From positions 40,038 through 104,037 of the forward strand of contig JAEXGH010000001.1 in assembly GCA_023450935.1 (NCBI GenBank): DNA of 64,000 nt. The letters are read 5' to 3'. Positions 9,024-17,062 of this stretch are shown here, piece by piece. The stretch is from Verrucomicrobiota bacterium. GTDB taxonomy: Bacteria; Verrucomicrobiota; Verrucomicrobiia; Opitutales; Intestinicryptomonadaceae. Both the position numbers and the translations under genes were made by a program. The notes under the pieces are model-generated. The model made no database searches and was not told the origin of the DNA. It saw only the letters and a program-made list of their open reading frames with translations. Position 1 is the first letter of the stretch; each line of letters starts with the position of its first letter.

Positions 9024-9107
9024 AAAACAAGCGAAGCGCGTTTGAGATTTTTTGCGTAGCAAAAAAGACCCCGCAGGGGCGAGATGGGGCGTAGCCCACG
9101 CGTCAAT
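9024..9107. repeat. Family C multi-hairpin repeat, copy C2
   Basis: The leading segment AAACAAGCGAAGCGCGTTT is shared exactly with C3 at 27220. It is followed by GAG, hairpin TTTTTTGC-gta-GCAAAAAA, GA, hairpin CCCC-gca-GGGG, CGAGA, hairpin GGGC-gta-GCCC, and CGCGTCAA. Compared with C3 both variable hairpins have entirely different stems yet pair perfectly. Confidence 0.75.
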
Positions 9108-9117
9108 TTGTATTTTG

Positions 9118-9184
9118 AAACTTTAATTAGAGAGTAAAGGCATATCGGCAAAGCCGATTGCCGCCGCTTTCGGAAACGTAAAAA
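9118..9184 (+). repeat. Family B small palindromic repeat, copy B2
   Basis: ACTTTAAT at 9119 and CGCTTTCGGAAACGTAAAAA at the 3' side flank an inner stem ATCGGC-aaa-GCCGAT. The inner stem differs from B1 but is fully complementary, as in B6 at 42447 (on the other strand), which carries the same ATCGGC arm. Confidence 0.75.
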
Positions 9185-9194
9185 GTGCCCGAGA

Positions 9195-9266
9195 GCGTTT
9201 GCTTATGAAAATTTTTTTATTTCCTTTTTCACTTAATAAAAAATTTTCATTTTCATAAGCAAACGC
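9195..9266. repeat. AT-rich inverted repeat downstream of mnmA
   Basis: Arms GCGTTTGCTTATGAAAAT... and ...ATAAGCAAACGC pair over more than 20 bp around an AT-rich centre. One arm holds an extra GAAAAT unit relative to the other. It lies 13 nt beyond the mnmA stop and could serve as the transcript end of the minus-strand mnmA operon. The preceding TGCCCGAGAGCGTTT is repeated at about 61064. Confidence 0.7.
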
Positions 9267-9279
9267 GCCCTCACGGTTT

Positions 9280-10365
9280 TTAAAGAGAGTAGAATGCGCC
9301 GCCGAGAATGGTCGTCGGGTCTTGGTCGTGGATTGCCATAACCTGACCCGCGTTGATTGCGCGTTGCGGCGTTTCGAATTCAATGTCCGCGCCCGAATCG
9401 GTCGGCGTCAGGAGGATTTTCACGAGGTCGTCGCGGTAGCGGACGCGCGCGAAGAGTTCGCATTTTTCGGTGACGGGCTTGTTTATCCAGTTTATCTCCG
9501 TTATTTTCGTGTGCGATTTGTAGAGATCGGGAGAGTCGGGCGAATCAAAGTCGATTACAAGTCTGTTCGTGGAAAAGTCCTTTGCAATTACGACATACCG
9601 TTTGTTGTCAGCGTTCGAGGGCACGCCTATGCCCTTGCGCTGCCCGAGCGTGTAGTTGAAAAGCCCCTTGTGGCGGCCGAGGACTTTTCCGCTTTTGTTT
9701 ACGATGTCGCCCTCCGATTCGGGAATGTAGTGCCTTAGAAAGTCCTGAATCCTGATTTTGCCGAGAAAGCATATTCCCTGACTGTCCTTTTTTTCGGAAT
9801 TCGGCAGGCCTTCCATTCGGGCTATATCGCGCACTTGGCTTTTCAGCAGAGAGCCTATCGGGAATGCGGCGTGCATTAGTTGGTTCTGCGTAATCATGCA
9901 GAGGAAGTATGATTGGTCCTTGGCGGGGTCGGCGCCCATTTGGAGATCGCGCGAGCCGTCGGGATTTTCGCGCAGTGAACAGTAATGTCCCGTGGCGACG
10001 GTGTCGAAGCCGTTTTTTTGCGCGTATTCTAGAAATTTCCCGAACTTCATGCGCCTGTTGCACAGCACGTCGGGATTGGGCGTTCTGCCGAGCCGATAGC
10101 CCTCGATGAGATATTCCACAATCTGCTCGCGGTATTCTTTGATGAAGTCTACCACGTCGAATTTGACGCCGAGGGTTTTGCAGACGTTTTCGCAGTCCAG
10201 AATGTCCTGATGCCACGGACAGTCGCCGAGAACGTCTATACCCTCCTCGTTGACCCACGTTTTCATATACGCCGCGCTCACGTTGCACCCCTCCTGCTTG
10301 AGGAGTGCCAAAGCCACCGAGCTGTCCACGCCGCCCGAGAGCGCAGTCAAGATTTTTGCGTCCAT
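9280..10365 (-). CDS. mnmA: tRNA-specific 2-thiouridylase
   Basis: Introduces the 2-thio group at U34 of tRNA Glu/Gln/Lys, using ATP and sulfur from a persulfide relay. The 361-residue protein has the PP-loop SGGVDSSVALALL at residues 10-22 and the catalytic cysteines in NPDVLCNRRMKF and QGICFLGKI. It also has the tRNA-contacting GHYC and the C-terminal beta-barrel (LGQRKGIGV, FARVRYRDD, GQVMAIHD). It lies one base after the stop of the regulator gene upstream, so the two are probably co-transcribed. Complete and ordinary. Confidence 0.96.
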   Translation of the reverse strand: MDAKILTALSGGVDSSVALALLKQEGCNVSAAYMKTWVNEEGIDVLGDCPWHQDILDCENVCKTLGVKFDVVDFIKEYREQIVEYLIEGYRLGRTPNPDVLCNRRMKFGKFLEYAQKNGFDTVATGHYCSLRENPDGSRDLQMGADPAKDQSYFLCMITQNQLMHAAFPIGSLLKSQVRDIARMEGLPNSEKKDSQGICFLGKIRIQDFLRHYIPESEGDIVNKSGKVLGRHKGLFNYTLGQRKGIGVPSNADNKRYVVIAKDFSTNRLVIDFDSPDSPDLYKSHTKITEINWINKPVTEKCELFARVRYRDDLVKILLTPTDSGADIEFETPQRAINAGQVMAIHDQDPTTILGGAFYSL

Positions 10366-10366
10366 A

Positions 10367-11878
10367 CTATTTGGTGTTTTTGAACCACGCGGGCGAAATG
10401 CCGTAGTGTTTTATTTTGTAGTTTATTATGCGCTGCGTAATCCCCAGACGCCGCGCCGCCACAGCCGCCTTGCCCTTCGATATCTTCAACGCCTCCGTGA
10501 TTAGCTCGCGTTCGAACGACTCCACCATTGAGTTGAAGTCTATGTCCTCGCCGTATGGGAGCGTCCTGTCCGAGAACGACGCGCGCACGGCGGGAGGCAG
10601 ATTGTAGCCCGAAATGGCGGAATCGTTCGACGACATCACTGCGCGCTCCATGCAGTTTTCAAGCTCGCGCACGTTCCCCGGCCAGGAGTAGATGCTCATC
10701 ATGTTGATTGCGGGAGTGGAAATGCGCTTTATGTTTTTTGCATGGACGGCGTTGAATTTTTCGAGGAAATGCTCGGCAAGCAAAACGATGTCGCTTTTGC
10801 GGTCTTTAAGCGACGGAATGTGGATTGAATTTTTCGAGACAGCCGCGTATAGCGACGCGTCGAACTCTCCGGATTCCACGAGCTTTTCGACGTTCTCGCA
10901 GCTGGCGCAGATTATGCGCGCTTTGAGCTTCGTCTGCTTGTTTTCGCCGAGTTTTACGAACGATTCCGTCGTCAACGCCTGTGCGAGCGCGTTTTGCGCA
11001 AGGGGCGATAGGGCGGCGATTTCGTCGAAGAAAATAGTCTGCCTTTTGTCGAGCCCCAGCTGCGATATGGCTATCTTGGAGACGGGCAGGGCGGCGCAGT
11101 TTGCCACCGTAAAGCTGCCGTAGTCCGATTTCTCGCAGACGGCGCGGGCTGCAAGCTCCTTCCCCGTTCCCGACTTGCCCCTGAAGAAAAGGCATTCCCT
11201 GCCTTTGGCGTGCTTTGCGATGAAGTCGTATACGTTCTGCATTGCGCCGCAGTTGCCTATCATGCAGGAGGGGCGGTTTGTTTCCACGGCGTCGGAGCGT
11301 CGGGTTTGCGCCATTATTTTGTTGCACTCCTCCTTGCGCATGTAAATGAGGGCGACGGAGTCGGCGATTATGTTGGAGATTGTCTCGAGCAGCTCGAGGT
11401 CGGCGGAGAGCCTTTTCTTTTTCGCGAACCGCCTTTCCGCGCTGATTGTGCCTATGACCTGTTCCATATAGACGATGGGCACGCACAGAAACGACGTGTT
11501 GTCCATCATAGTGCGCGTGTGAGATTTCGTCCTGTTGAGGAAGTCTTTGCACTTGGAGATGTCGGGCACGATTGTCGGTTTGCAATCCGCCGCCGATTTG
11601 CCCGTAATGCCTTCGCCTATTTTGTAGACGCCGCGTTTGATGCTTTCGCGGTCGAGTCCACAGGCGTCCTCTATAAAGAGGTAGTCGCCGTTGCGCAGGG
11701 TGATTGTGGCGCGCAGAAAACCCATTTTTTCCGACAGTTGCGCCAGCGTGGCCGAAATTATTTCCGAGACCTTTTCGCGGCGCACCGCCATCATGCTGAT
11801 TTTTTCAAGAACGCCTATTTCGGATTCCTCGTCGGGGTATCCGTTGTCGATTTCTTCCGCCTGCCTGATTTTCCTCAT
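10367..11878 (-). CDS. Degenerate NtrC/NifA-like enhancer-binding regulator (GAF-AAA+-Fis)
   Basis: Start ATG at 11878; a longer frame to 11992 would overlap the divergent dnaX. The 503-residue protein has an N-terminal GAF domain (about 30-180), an AAA+ domain and a C-terminal Fis-type helix-turn-helix (KAAVAARRLGITQRIINYKI). Walker A (GKSGTGKE), Walker B (IFFDEIAALS) and the WPGNVRELENC region are kept. The stretch that normally carries the sigma-54-contacting GAFTGA loop is missing: NCAALPVSKIAISQLGLDKRQ runs straight to Walker B. The arginine-finger segment normally FRxDLYYRL reads FDASLYAAVSK. It is therefore unlikely to activate sigma-54 polymerase in the usual way; a TyrR-like sigma-70 regulator or repressor is an alternative. 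Upstream of mnmA in the same transcript. Confidence 0.85.
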   Translation of the reverse strand: MRKIRQAEEIDNGYPDEESEIGVLEKISMMAVRREKVSEIISATLAQLSEKMGFLRATITLRNGDYLFIEDACGLDRESIKRGVYKIGEGITGKSAADCKPTIVPDISKCKDFLNRTKSHTRTMMDNTSFLCVPIVYMEQVIGTISAERRFAKKKRLSADLELLETISNIIADSVALIYMRKEECNKIMAQTRRSDAVETNRPSCMIGNCGAMQNVYDFIAKHAKGRECLFFRGKSGTGKELAARAVCEKSDYGSFTVANCAALPVSKIAISQLGLDKRQTIFFDEIAALSPLAQNALAQALTTESFVKLGENKQTKLKARIICASCENVEKLVESGEFDASLYAAVSKNSIHIPSLKDRKSDIVLLAEHFLEKFNAVHAKNIKRISTPAINMMSIYSWPGNVRELENCMERAVMSSNDSAISGYNLPPAVRASFSDRTLPYGEDIDFNSMVESFERELITEALKISKGKAAVAARRLGITQRIINYKIKHYGISPAWFKNTK

Positions 11879-11982
11879 TTTCGCAAGTTTCGGATATTTC
11901 CGCGCGGGTTTCAATAATTTTCGGGCGGGAATAAAAAAAACTTGTCTAACGCACAGTTCGGTTGCATATTGTGGAAAAGAAA

Positions 11983-13122
11983 ATGAGTTCATACCAAGTT
12001 ATAGCGCGCAGATACCGCCCCAAGCAGTTTTCGGAATTGGTTGGGCAGGAACATATTGTAAAAACGCTTACAAACGCCATAACTTCGGGGCGCATAGGGC
12101 ACGCGTATTTGTTCGTGGGGCCGCGCGGAACGGGCAAGACAACCGTGGCGCGCCTGTTTGCAAAGGCTCTCAACGCCAAGGGCGGTCCGAATGTCCACCC
12201 CGACGACGACGAGATTTCGCAGGCTATAATGAACGGCTCTTGTATGGACGTGGTAGAAATCGACGGGGCGTCGAACCGCTCGATTGACGAAATCAGAAAA
12301 CTGCGCGAAGACTGCCAATACGCGCCCGCGCAGTGCTCTTTCAAAATCTACATCATCGACGAAGTCCACTCGCTCACCGCCGACGCCTTCAACGCGCTTT
12401 TGAAAACGCTCGAAGAGCCGCCCGCGCACGTCAAATTCATCTTTGCCACGACCGAAGCCCACAAAGTTTTGGGCACGATAACTTCGCGCTGCCAGCGTTT
12501 CGAGTTCCGCCCCATTCCCGAGGAGCTTGTTGCAAAACACCTCAAATACATAGCGGAGCGCGAGCATATAGAGGCCTCCGACGAGGCCATACGCGCCATC
12601 GCCCGCCTTGCCAACGGCGGCATGCGCGACGCCCAGAGCATTCTCGACCAGATGATTTCCTTCTGCGGCAAAAAACTCGACATTTCCGACGTCGTTGGCG
12701 TCTACGGCTTGGCGGGCGAGGCGGAAATAGCCAAAATGCTCGAAAATATGGCGCGCGGAGACTATTCCGCGATAGTCGCGGGTGTGGGCGATTTGGTTGA
12801 CCGCGGTTGCGATTTGTATCGCGCGCTTTGCGATATGCAGACTTCGCTCAGAAACGCGATGATTGAGTCGTTCAAAACGGGCGAATACGCTTTCGGAGAA
12901 AAAACGATGTCGAGCGAACAGATTATGCGCATGCTCGACGTCCTTCAGGGTGCGGAGAAGAATTTGAAATCGGGGCTTTCCGAAAAGGCGAACTTCGAGG
13001 TCGCCCTGCTCAAGGCTGTGGAACAAAGCCGCGCGCGGGCGATAAACACGCTCATAAAGGAACTCGACAAGCTTTCGGCGGCGGACGCCGAAACGCAAAA
13101 AAAAAATAGCCCTGCTTCTTAG
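11983..13122 (+). CDS. dnaX: DNA polymerase III subunit gamma/tau (in-frame short form)
   Basis: Clamp-loader ATPase. ATG at 11983 with GGAAAAG just upstream is preferred to the TTG at 11962. The in-frame product has 379 residues: Walker A GPRGTGKTTVARLF, Walker B IYIIDEVHSL, sensor 1 FIFATTEAHKV with the SRC motif (TSRCQRF), and the helical collar domain. The four-cysteine zinc module that normally follows Walker A is absent: the region reads NAKGGPNVHPDDDEISQAIM. The frame ends 13 nt after an A10 run, while a second open frame continues for 120 codons; see 13097-13459. It heads a plus-strand group dnaX-rmuC-meaB-xer. Confidence 0.93.
   Translation: MSSYQVIARRYRPKQFSELVGQEHIVKTLTNAITSGRIGHAYLFVGPRGTGKTTVARLFAKALNAKGGPNVHPDDDEISQAIMNGSCMDVVEIDGASNRSIDEIRKLREDCQYAPAQCSFKIYIIDEVHSLTADAFNALLKTLEEPPAHVKFIFATTEAHKVLGTITSRCQRFEFRPIPEELVAKHLKYIAEREHIEASDEAIRAIARLANGGMRDAQSILDQMISFCGKKLDISDVVGVYGLAGEAEIAKMLENMARGDYSAIVAGVGDLVDRGCDLYRALCDMQTSLRNAMIESFKTGEYAFGEKTMSSEQIMRMLDVLQGAEKNLKSGLSEKANFEVALLKAVEQSRARAINTLIKELDKLSAADAETQKKNSPAS
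13097..13106 (+). other. A10 slippage site in dnaX
   Basis: Ten consecutive A residues follow codon 371. Read as written, translation ends at TAG 13120-13122. Losing one A (RNA polymerase slippage), or a +1 ribosomal shift, joins frame to the downstream open frame to 13459. A -1 shift meets TAG at 13107 at once. Thermus dnaX uses an A9 run in this way. A miscounted homopolymer in the assembly would look the same. Confidence 0.6.
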
Positions 13123-13459
13123 AAAAGTTCTGGAGGAAAGCGAGGCTTTTCGGAGGGCTTACGCCGCCGCCGTTCCCGAGAAAAAACGCCGCCCCAGCGT
13201 TCTGGCGGCCTCGGCGGAGGATTCCGACAGAACGGTTTTCCGCGCGGATTCGCCCGAGTTCAAAAAGGCGTTGTCGGAATTGCCCGATTCTTTGGTGGAT
13301 TTGATTTATTCGCAGTTGAAAATCCGTCCCGAACGCTATGTGCAGCTTGCGCAGACGGGGCTGGAGACGGCGGCGGCGGCGGCGGCGGACGTTTCCGTAG
13401 AAAACGAACGGCTTGACGAGGACATGGAGGAGCTTGCCGAGCAGGAGGAGAACAGTTGA
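13107..13459 (+). CDS. dnaX: dnaX frame-shifted C-terminal extension (tau-like form)
   Basis: Open frame +1 to dnaX, entered through the A10 run. It encodes about 118 residues after the shift: a helix-rich start (IALLLRKVLEESEAFRRAYA), a basic link (PEKKRRPSVLAAS), then SELPDSLVDLIYSQLKIRPERYVQLAQ, an alanine run encoded by GGC/GCG triplets, and an acidic tail. There is no ATG or GTG in this frame before a TTG at 13271, so an independent gene is unlikely. Joined to DnaX it gives about 491 residues. Its TGA is 3 nt before the rmuC start. I do not recognise the extension as a named tau domain. Confidence 0.6.
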
Positions 13460-13462
13460 GAT

Positions 13463-14866
13463 ATGGCTTTCGGTTTTTTTGAAATTGCAACGCTCGCGGG
13501 CGCGGTTTTGGCGGGTGCGGGGTTTGCGCTTTACGCGCTGACTGTGCGTGCGTATGCGCAGGCAAAACGCGGATTCGCCGAAAAACTTGCGGCGGCGGAG
13601 TCCGAAAGGGCGGCGGCGCAAAGCGGGTTGGACGCCGCGCAACAGTCGCTTTCGCAGAAGTCGGTGGAGGCGGCGGTGGCGCAGACGCAAATGCGCGCGG
13701 CGCAGGCGCGAGCCGACGAGCTTGCCGAAAAGCTCGACGCGCTTTCCGCCCGAAAGGAGGAGACCGACAGGCTGTTTTCGGCGCAAAAGCGCGAAACTGA
13801 GCTTATGAGGGATTCGCTTGCGCAGACGGAGAAACGCTACGGGGAGCTTAGAAAGCGTCTCGACGACGACTTTCAGGTTCTCGCCTCCAGGATTTTCGAT
13901 TCCGCGCGCGAAAAATTCGCGGCAGTCGGCGCGGAGAAAATGTCGGCGGTTGTAGAGCCGCTTTCGCAGAGCATTCTCGACTTCAAAAAACGCGTGGAGA
14001 CAATCCACGAAGCACACTTGCGCTCTTCGGCGGGTGTTTCCGCCCAAATAGACAACCTGCTTAAAATGAACGCGCGTCTTTCGGAGGAGGCCGACAAGCT
14101 CTCCACTGCGCTGCGCGCAAACAACAAGGTTGCGGGCAACTGGGGCGAGACGGTGCTGGAGCGCATTTTCGAGTCGTGCGGATTCGTCAAGGGCGTGCAC
14201 TACAGGGCGCAGGTAAACTTTGCCGACTCCACTGCGCAGCAGACGCGCCTTATGCCCGACTTCGTTGTGGACTTGCCAGACAACCGCTCCATTATTGTGG
14301 ATTCCAAGCTGTCGCTTGTCGATTATGTCGAATACTGCGCGGCTTCAGACGCCGACGCAAAGCGCAAGTGTCTGGAGAAATTCAAAAAGTCGGTTCGCGC
14401 GCACCTGAACGAGTTTGCCAAGAAATACGATACGCTCCCCGTGGCGGGCTTCAAGCTCATGTTTATGCCCGTAGAGCCCGCCTACAATCTGGCTGTGGAA
14501 GCCGACAAAACTCTGCTTTCCGACGCCTACAAAGACAACGTTCTGATAGTTTCGCCCGTGTCGGTTATGGCGATTTTAAAATACGCACAGATTGCCTACC
14601 GCAGCGAGGCGTTCGCCAAAAATATGGGCGAACTCTCCAAGCAGGGGCGTCTTTTGTGCGAGCGCATAGAGCGTTTTTCAAAGCGTTTCGCCGCAATCCA
14701 AACGCGCATAGAAGCCCTTCAAAAGGAATACGACGAAACCAAAACATCTCTTTCCGACGGCACGCAGAGCGTTGCAAGCACGGCGCGCCGCTTCCACGAA
14801 CTTTCGGTTAAGTCGCTTGAAAGCCGTCCGAAATCAATACAGGAGGACACACCAGATGGACAGTGA
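13463..14866 (+). CDS. rmuC: RmuC family DNA recombination protein
   Basis: A 467-residue protein with an N-terminal membrane helix (residues 4-28), a long Ala/Glu/Lys-rich coiled coil (about 30-130), and the conserved nuclease-like RmuC domain. That domain has NNKVAGNWGE, MPDFVVDLPDNRSIIVDSKLSL, PVEPAYNLA and VSPVSVMAILKYA. The domain is related to the PD-(D/E)XK fold, with PDFV and VDSK as likely active-site strands. In E. coli rmuC limits inversion at short repeats; its biochemical role is unknown. It starts 3 nt after the dnaX extension and overlaps meaB by 11 nt. Confidence 0.92.
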   Translation: MAFGFFEIATLAGAVLAGAGFALYALTVRAYAQAKRGFAEKLAAAESERAAAQSGLDAAQQSLSQKSVEAAVAQTQMRAAQARADELAEKLDALSARKEETDRLFSAQKRETELMRDSLAQTEKRYGELRKRLDDDFQVLASRIFDSAREKFAAVGAEKMSAVVEPLSQSILDFKKRVETIHEAHLRSSAGVSAQIDNLLKMNARLSEEADKLSTALRANNKVAGNWGETVLERIFESCGFVKGVHYRAQVNFADSTAQQTRLMPDFVVDLPDNRSIIVDSKLSLVDYVEYCAASDADAKRKCLEKFKKSVRAHLNEFAKKYDTLPVAGFKLMFMPVEPAYNLAVEADKTLLSDAYKDNVLIVSPVSVMAILKYAQIAYRSEAFAKNMGELSKQGRLLCERIERFSKRFAAIQTRIEALQKEYDETKTSLSDGTQSVASTARRFHELSVKSLESRPKSIQEDTPDGQ

Positions 14867-15980
14867 ACGAAGAATTCCCGAATGGATTCCCGAAAACGCC
14901 GACAGAAGCGTTTTCACCACAAGCGTGATGTCGGGCGTGAGCCTGCGCAAAGACGCCGCAGCCGACGAAACCGTATCGACGCGTCCGCGCCCCAAACGCC
15001 GCGCACTCTCCGACGCCGAGCTTCGCGCGGGCGTTCTCGCCGGCGACAGAACGGTTCTCGCGCAGGCGATAACGCTTGTTGAAAGCAACAACCCCGAGCA
15101 TTTCGAACGCGCGCAAAAGCTGCTTACCTCCGTTTTGCCCGCGACGGGCAATTCGTTCCGCATAGGCATTACGGGCGTCCCCGGCGCGGGGAAGTCGTCT
15201 TTTATAGAAACCTTCGGGACTATGCTTTGCGACAAAAAAAACAAGCGCGTTGCAGTCCTCGCCGTGGACCCCTCAAGTTCCCGCACGGGCGGCAGCGTCT
15301 TGGGCGACAAGACGAGAATGGAGAATCTTTCGCGCCGCGCGAACGCGTTTATCCGGCCCTCGCCGTCGGGCTGCGTTCTCGGCGGAGTGGCGCGCAAAAC
15401 GCGCGAGACAATGCTTCTTTGCGAGGCCGCGGGTTTTGACGTAATCCTCATAGAAACGGTGGGCGTGGGGCAGAGCGAGGTTGCCGTGCGCTCAATGTCG
15501 GACTTCTTCCTGCTTTTGCAGCTCGCCGTTCAGGGCGACGATTTGCAGGGGATAAAGAAGGGCGTCATAGAGCTTGCCGACGGAATTTTGGTCAATAAAT
15601 GCGACGGCAATTTGGTCGAAAAATCGAACCTCAAGCGCGCGGAACTCGAGGGTGTGCTGCACTTTCTTTCGTCGGTAACGCCCGATTGGAAGCCGTTTTG
15701 CAGGACGTGTTCGGCTCTCACGGGCGACGGCGTTGAGGAGGCCTGGAATCTGCTTGAGCAATACAGGCAAACGCTCACCGCCAACGGATACTGGCACAAG
15801 CGTAGGGCGCAGCAGAATGTGGAGTGGTTCAAGTCGCTTATCGAGCGCGAGGTTGTGCGCAGGTTTTTCGCGACTGAGGGGGTAGAAAACGCCGTGGCGC
15901 ATTACATGAAGCTTGTGGAGGCCGAATCCATTTCGCCCGCAAAGGCGGTCAGCGACATTCTGGGGGCGTATCTGAAATGA
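14856..15980 (+). CDS. meaB: Methylmalonyl-CoA mutase-associated GTPase MeaB (ArgK family)
   Basis: G3E-type P-loop GTPase that protects methylmalonyl-CoA mutase and gates its cobalamin cofactor. The start ATG at 14856 is set by AGGAGG nine bases upstream and overlaps the end of rmuC. Of 374 residues, the core shows GVPGAGKSSFIE (Walker A), VLAVDPSSSRTGGSVLGDKTRM, ETVGVGQSE and NKCDG for guanine recognition. The C-terminal dimerisation arm is present. No mutase subunit is in the window; presence of MeaB suggests a succinate-propionate route, which would fit the SdhCAB operon at 4-7.7 kb. Confidence 0.94.
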   Translation: MDSERRIPEWIPENADRSVFTTSVMSGVSLRKDAAADETVSTRPRPKRRALSDAELRAGVLAGDRTVLAQAITLVESNNPEHFERAQKLLTSVLPATGNSFRIGITGVPGAGKSSFIETFGTMLCDKKNKRVAVLAVDPSSSRTGGSVLGDKTRMENLSRRANAFIRPSPSGCVLGGVARKTRETMLLCEAAGFDVILIETVGVGQSEVAVRSMSDFFLLLQLAVQGDDLQGIKKGVIELADGILVNKCDGNLVEKSNLKRAELEGVLHFLSSVTPDWKPFCRTCSALTGDGVEEAWNLLEQYRQTLTANGYWHKRRAQQNVEWFKSLIEREVVRRFFATEGVENAVAHYMKLVEAESISPAKAVSDILGAYLK

Positions 15981-16927
15981 CCTCCGCGCGCGCCGAACGC
16001 ATAAAGTCGCTTCCGCCGCGCCTTGCCGAGACGCTCGAAGATTTTTGCGCGTATCTGAAAATGGAGCTGGGCAGGGGCGCAAACACCGTGGCTTCATACG
16101 CCTCCGACATTCTCCAGTTTTGCGAATCCGCCGCGGAGGAGGGCGCGCGCGGCTTCGACGAAATCGACTCCGACGCGCTCTCGAACTGGATTTCCGACGT
16201 TTCGAAATACTCGAAGCCTACAACGCAGTCGCGCAAAATCAGTGCGCTGCGCACCCTTGCCGACTTTCTCGTGGACGGGGGCGTATGGACGAAAAACTAC
16301 GCCGAGCGCATTGCGCGCCCCAAAGTTTCGCGCCCCGTCCCAGAGGTTTTGGAGGCGTCGCAGATTGACGACATCATTTCCGCCGCCGCTTCCGACGCCT
16401 CCGCCGAGGCCGTGCGCGACCGCGCAATGATGGAGCTTGTCTATTCAAGCGGACTCCGCGTTTCGGAACTTTGCGGCCTGCGCGAAAGCGACATCGACGC
16501 GCACGAACGCATAATCAGGATAACGGGCAAAGGCAACAAAACGCGGCTCGTTCCCGTAGGCGACATCGCGCTCGAGGCGATTGCCGCATACAAAAAACGC
16601 CGTCCCGAGCTGCTGAAAGACGCCGTTTGCGCCGAACTTTTCGTTACGCGGCGCGGGAAAAAAATCTCCCGCAAGGCGTTCTGGTTCAACCTCAAAAAAT
16701 ACGCGGTTGCGGCGGGAATTTCCGCGAACGTAAAGCCGCACGAGCTGCGCCACTCGTTCGCAACGCACCTGTTGCGCAACGGCGCGAATTTGTTTTCCAT
16801 AAAGGAAATGCTCGGACACGGCGACCTTTCCACAACGCAGATTTACACGCAGCTTGTCCGCGACGACATCGTTTCGGAATACGCCGCCAAGCACCCGCGC
16901 TCCAAAATGGACGTCGAAACCGACTGA
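15977..16927 (+). CDS. xerD: Tyrosine recombinase XerC/XerD
   Basis: Site-specific recombinase of the chromosome-dimer resolution type, 316 residues. The N-terminal SAM-like core-binding domain (about 18-105) is followed by the catalytic domain. Catalytic residues are Arg in SSGLRVSELCGLR, Lys in GKGNKTRLVP, HELRHSFATHLL with His and Arg, HGDLSTTQIYTQL with His and the nucleophilic Tyr. The start overlaps the meaB stop (ATGA), so it is the last gene of a coupled group. Housekeeping XerD or XerC is more likely than a phage integrase, since no phage genes surround it; the XerC/XerD choice is uncertain. Confidence 0.9.
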   Translation: MTSARAERIKSLPPRLAETLEDFCAYLKMELGRGANTVASYASDILQFCESAAEEGARGFDEIDSDALSNWISDVSKYSKPTTQSRKISALRTLADFLVDGGVWTKNYAERIARPKVSRPVPEVLEASQIDDIISAAASDASAEAVRDRAMMELVYSSGLRVSELCGLRESDIDAHERIIRITGKGNKTRLVPVGDIALEAIAAYKKRRPELLKDAVCAELFVTRRGKKISRKAFWFNLKKYAVAAGISANVKPHELRHSFATHLLRNGANLFSIKEMLGHGDLSTTQIYTQLVRDDIVSEYAAKHPRSKMDVETD

Positions 16928-17062
16928 CGCCGCGTTGCGCGCCCCTCTTCGGTCGGGCTTGCGCGGAACAACGGAACTTCCGCCGCGGGCGTTTGTATTT
17001 GGCGGGGAAGATTGCAGTCGCGTCCGAAATATTTTTGCGATGCCGCTTGGTATCGGTTTTTG

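Noticed and set aside
15977..16927. Phage or integron integrase
   Set aside because: The recombinase is translationally coupled to meaB, matches housekeeping Xer proteins and has no phage or cassette genes around it.
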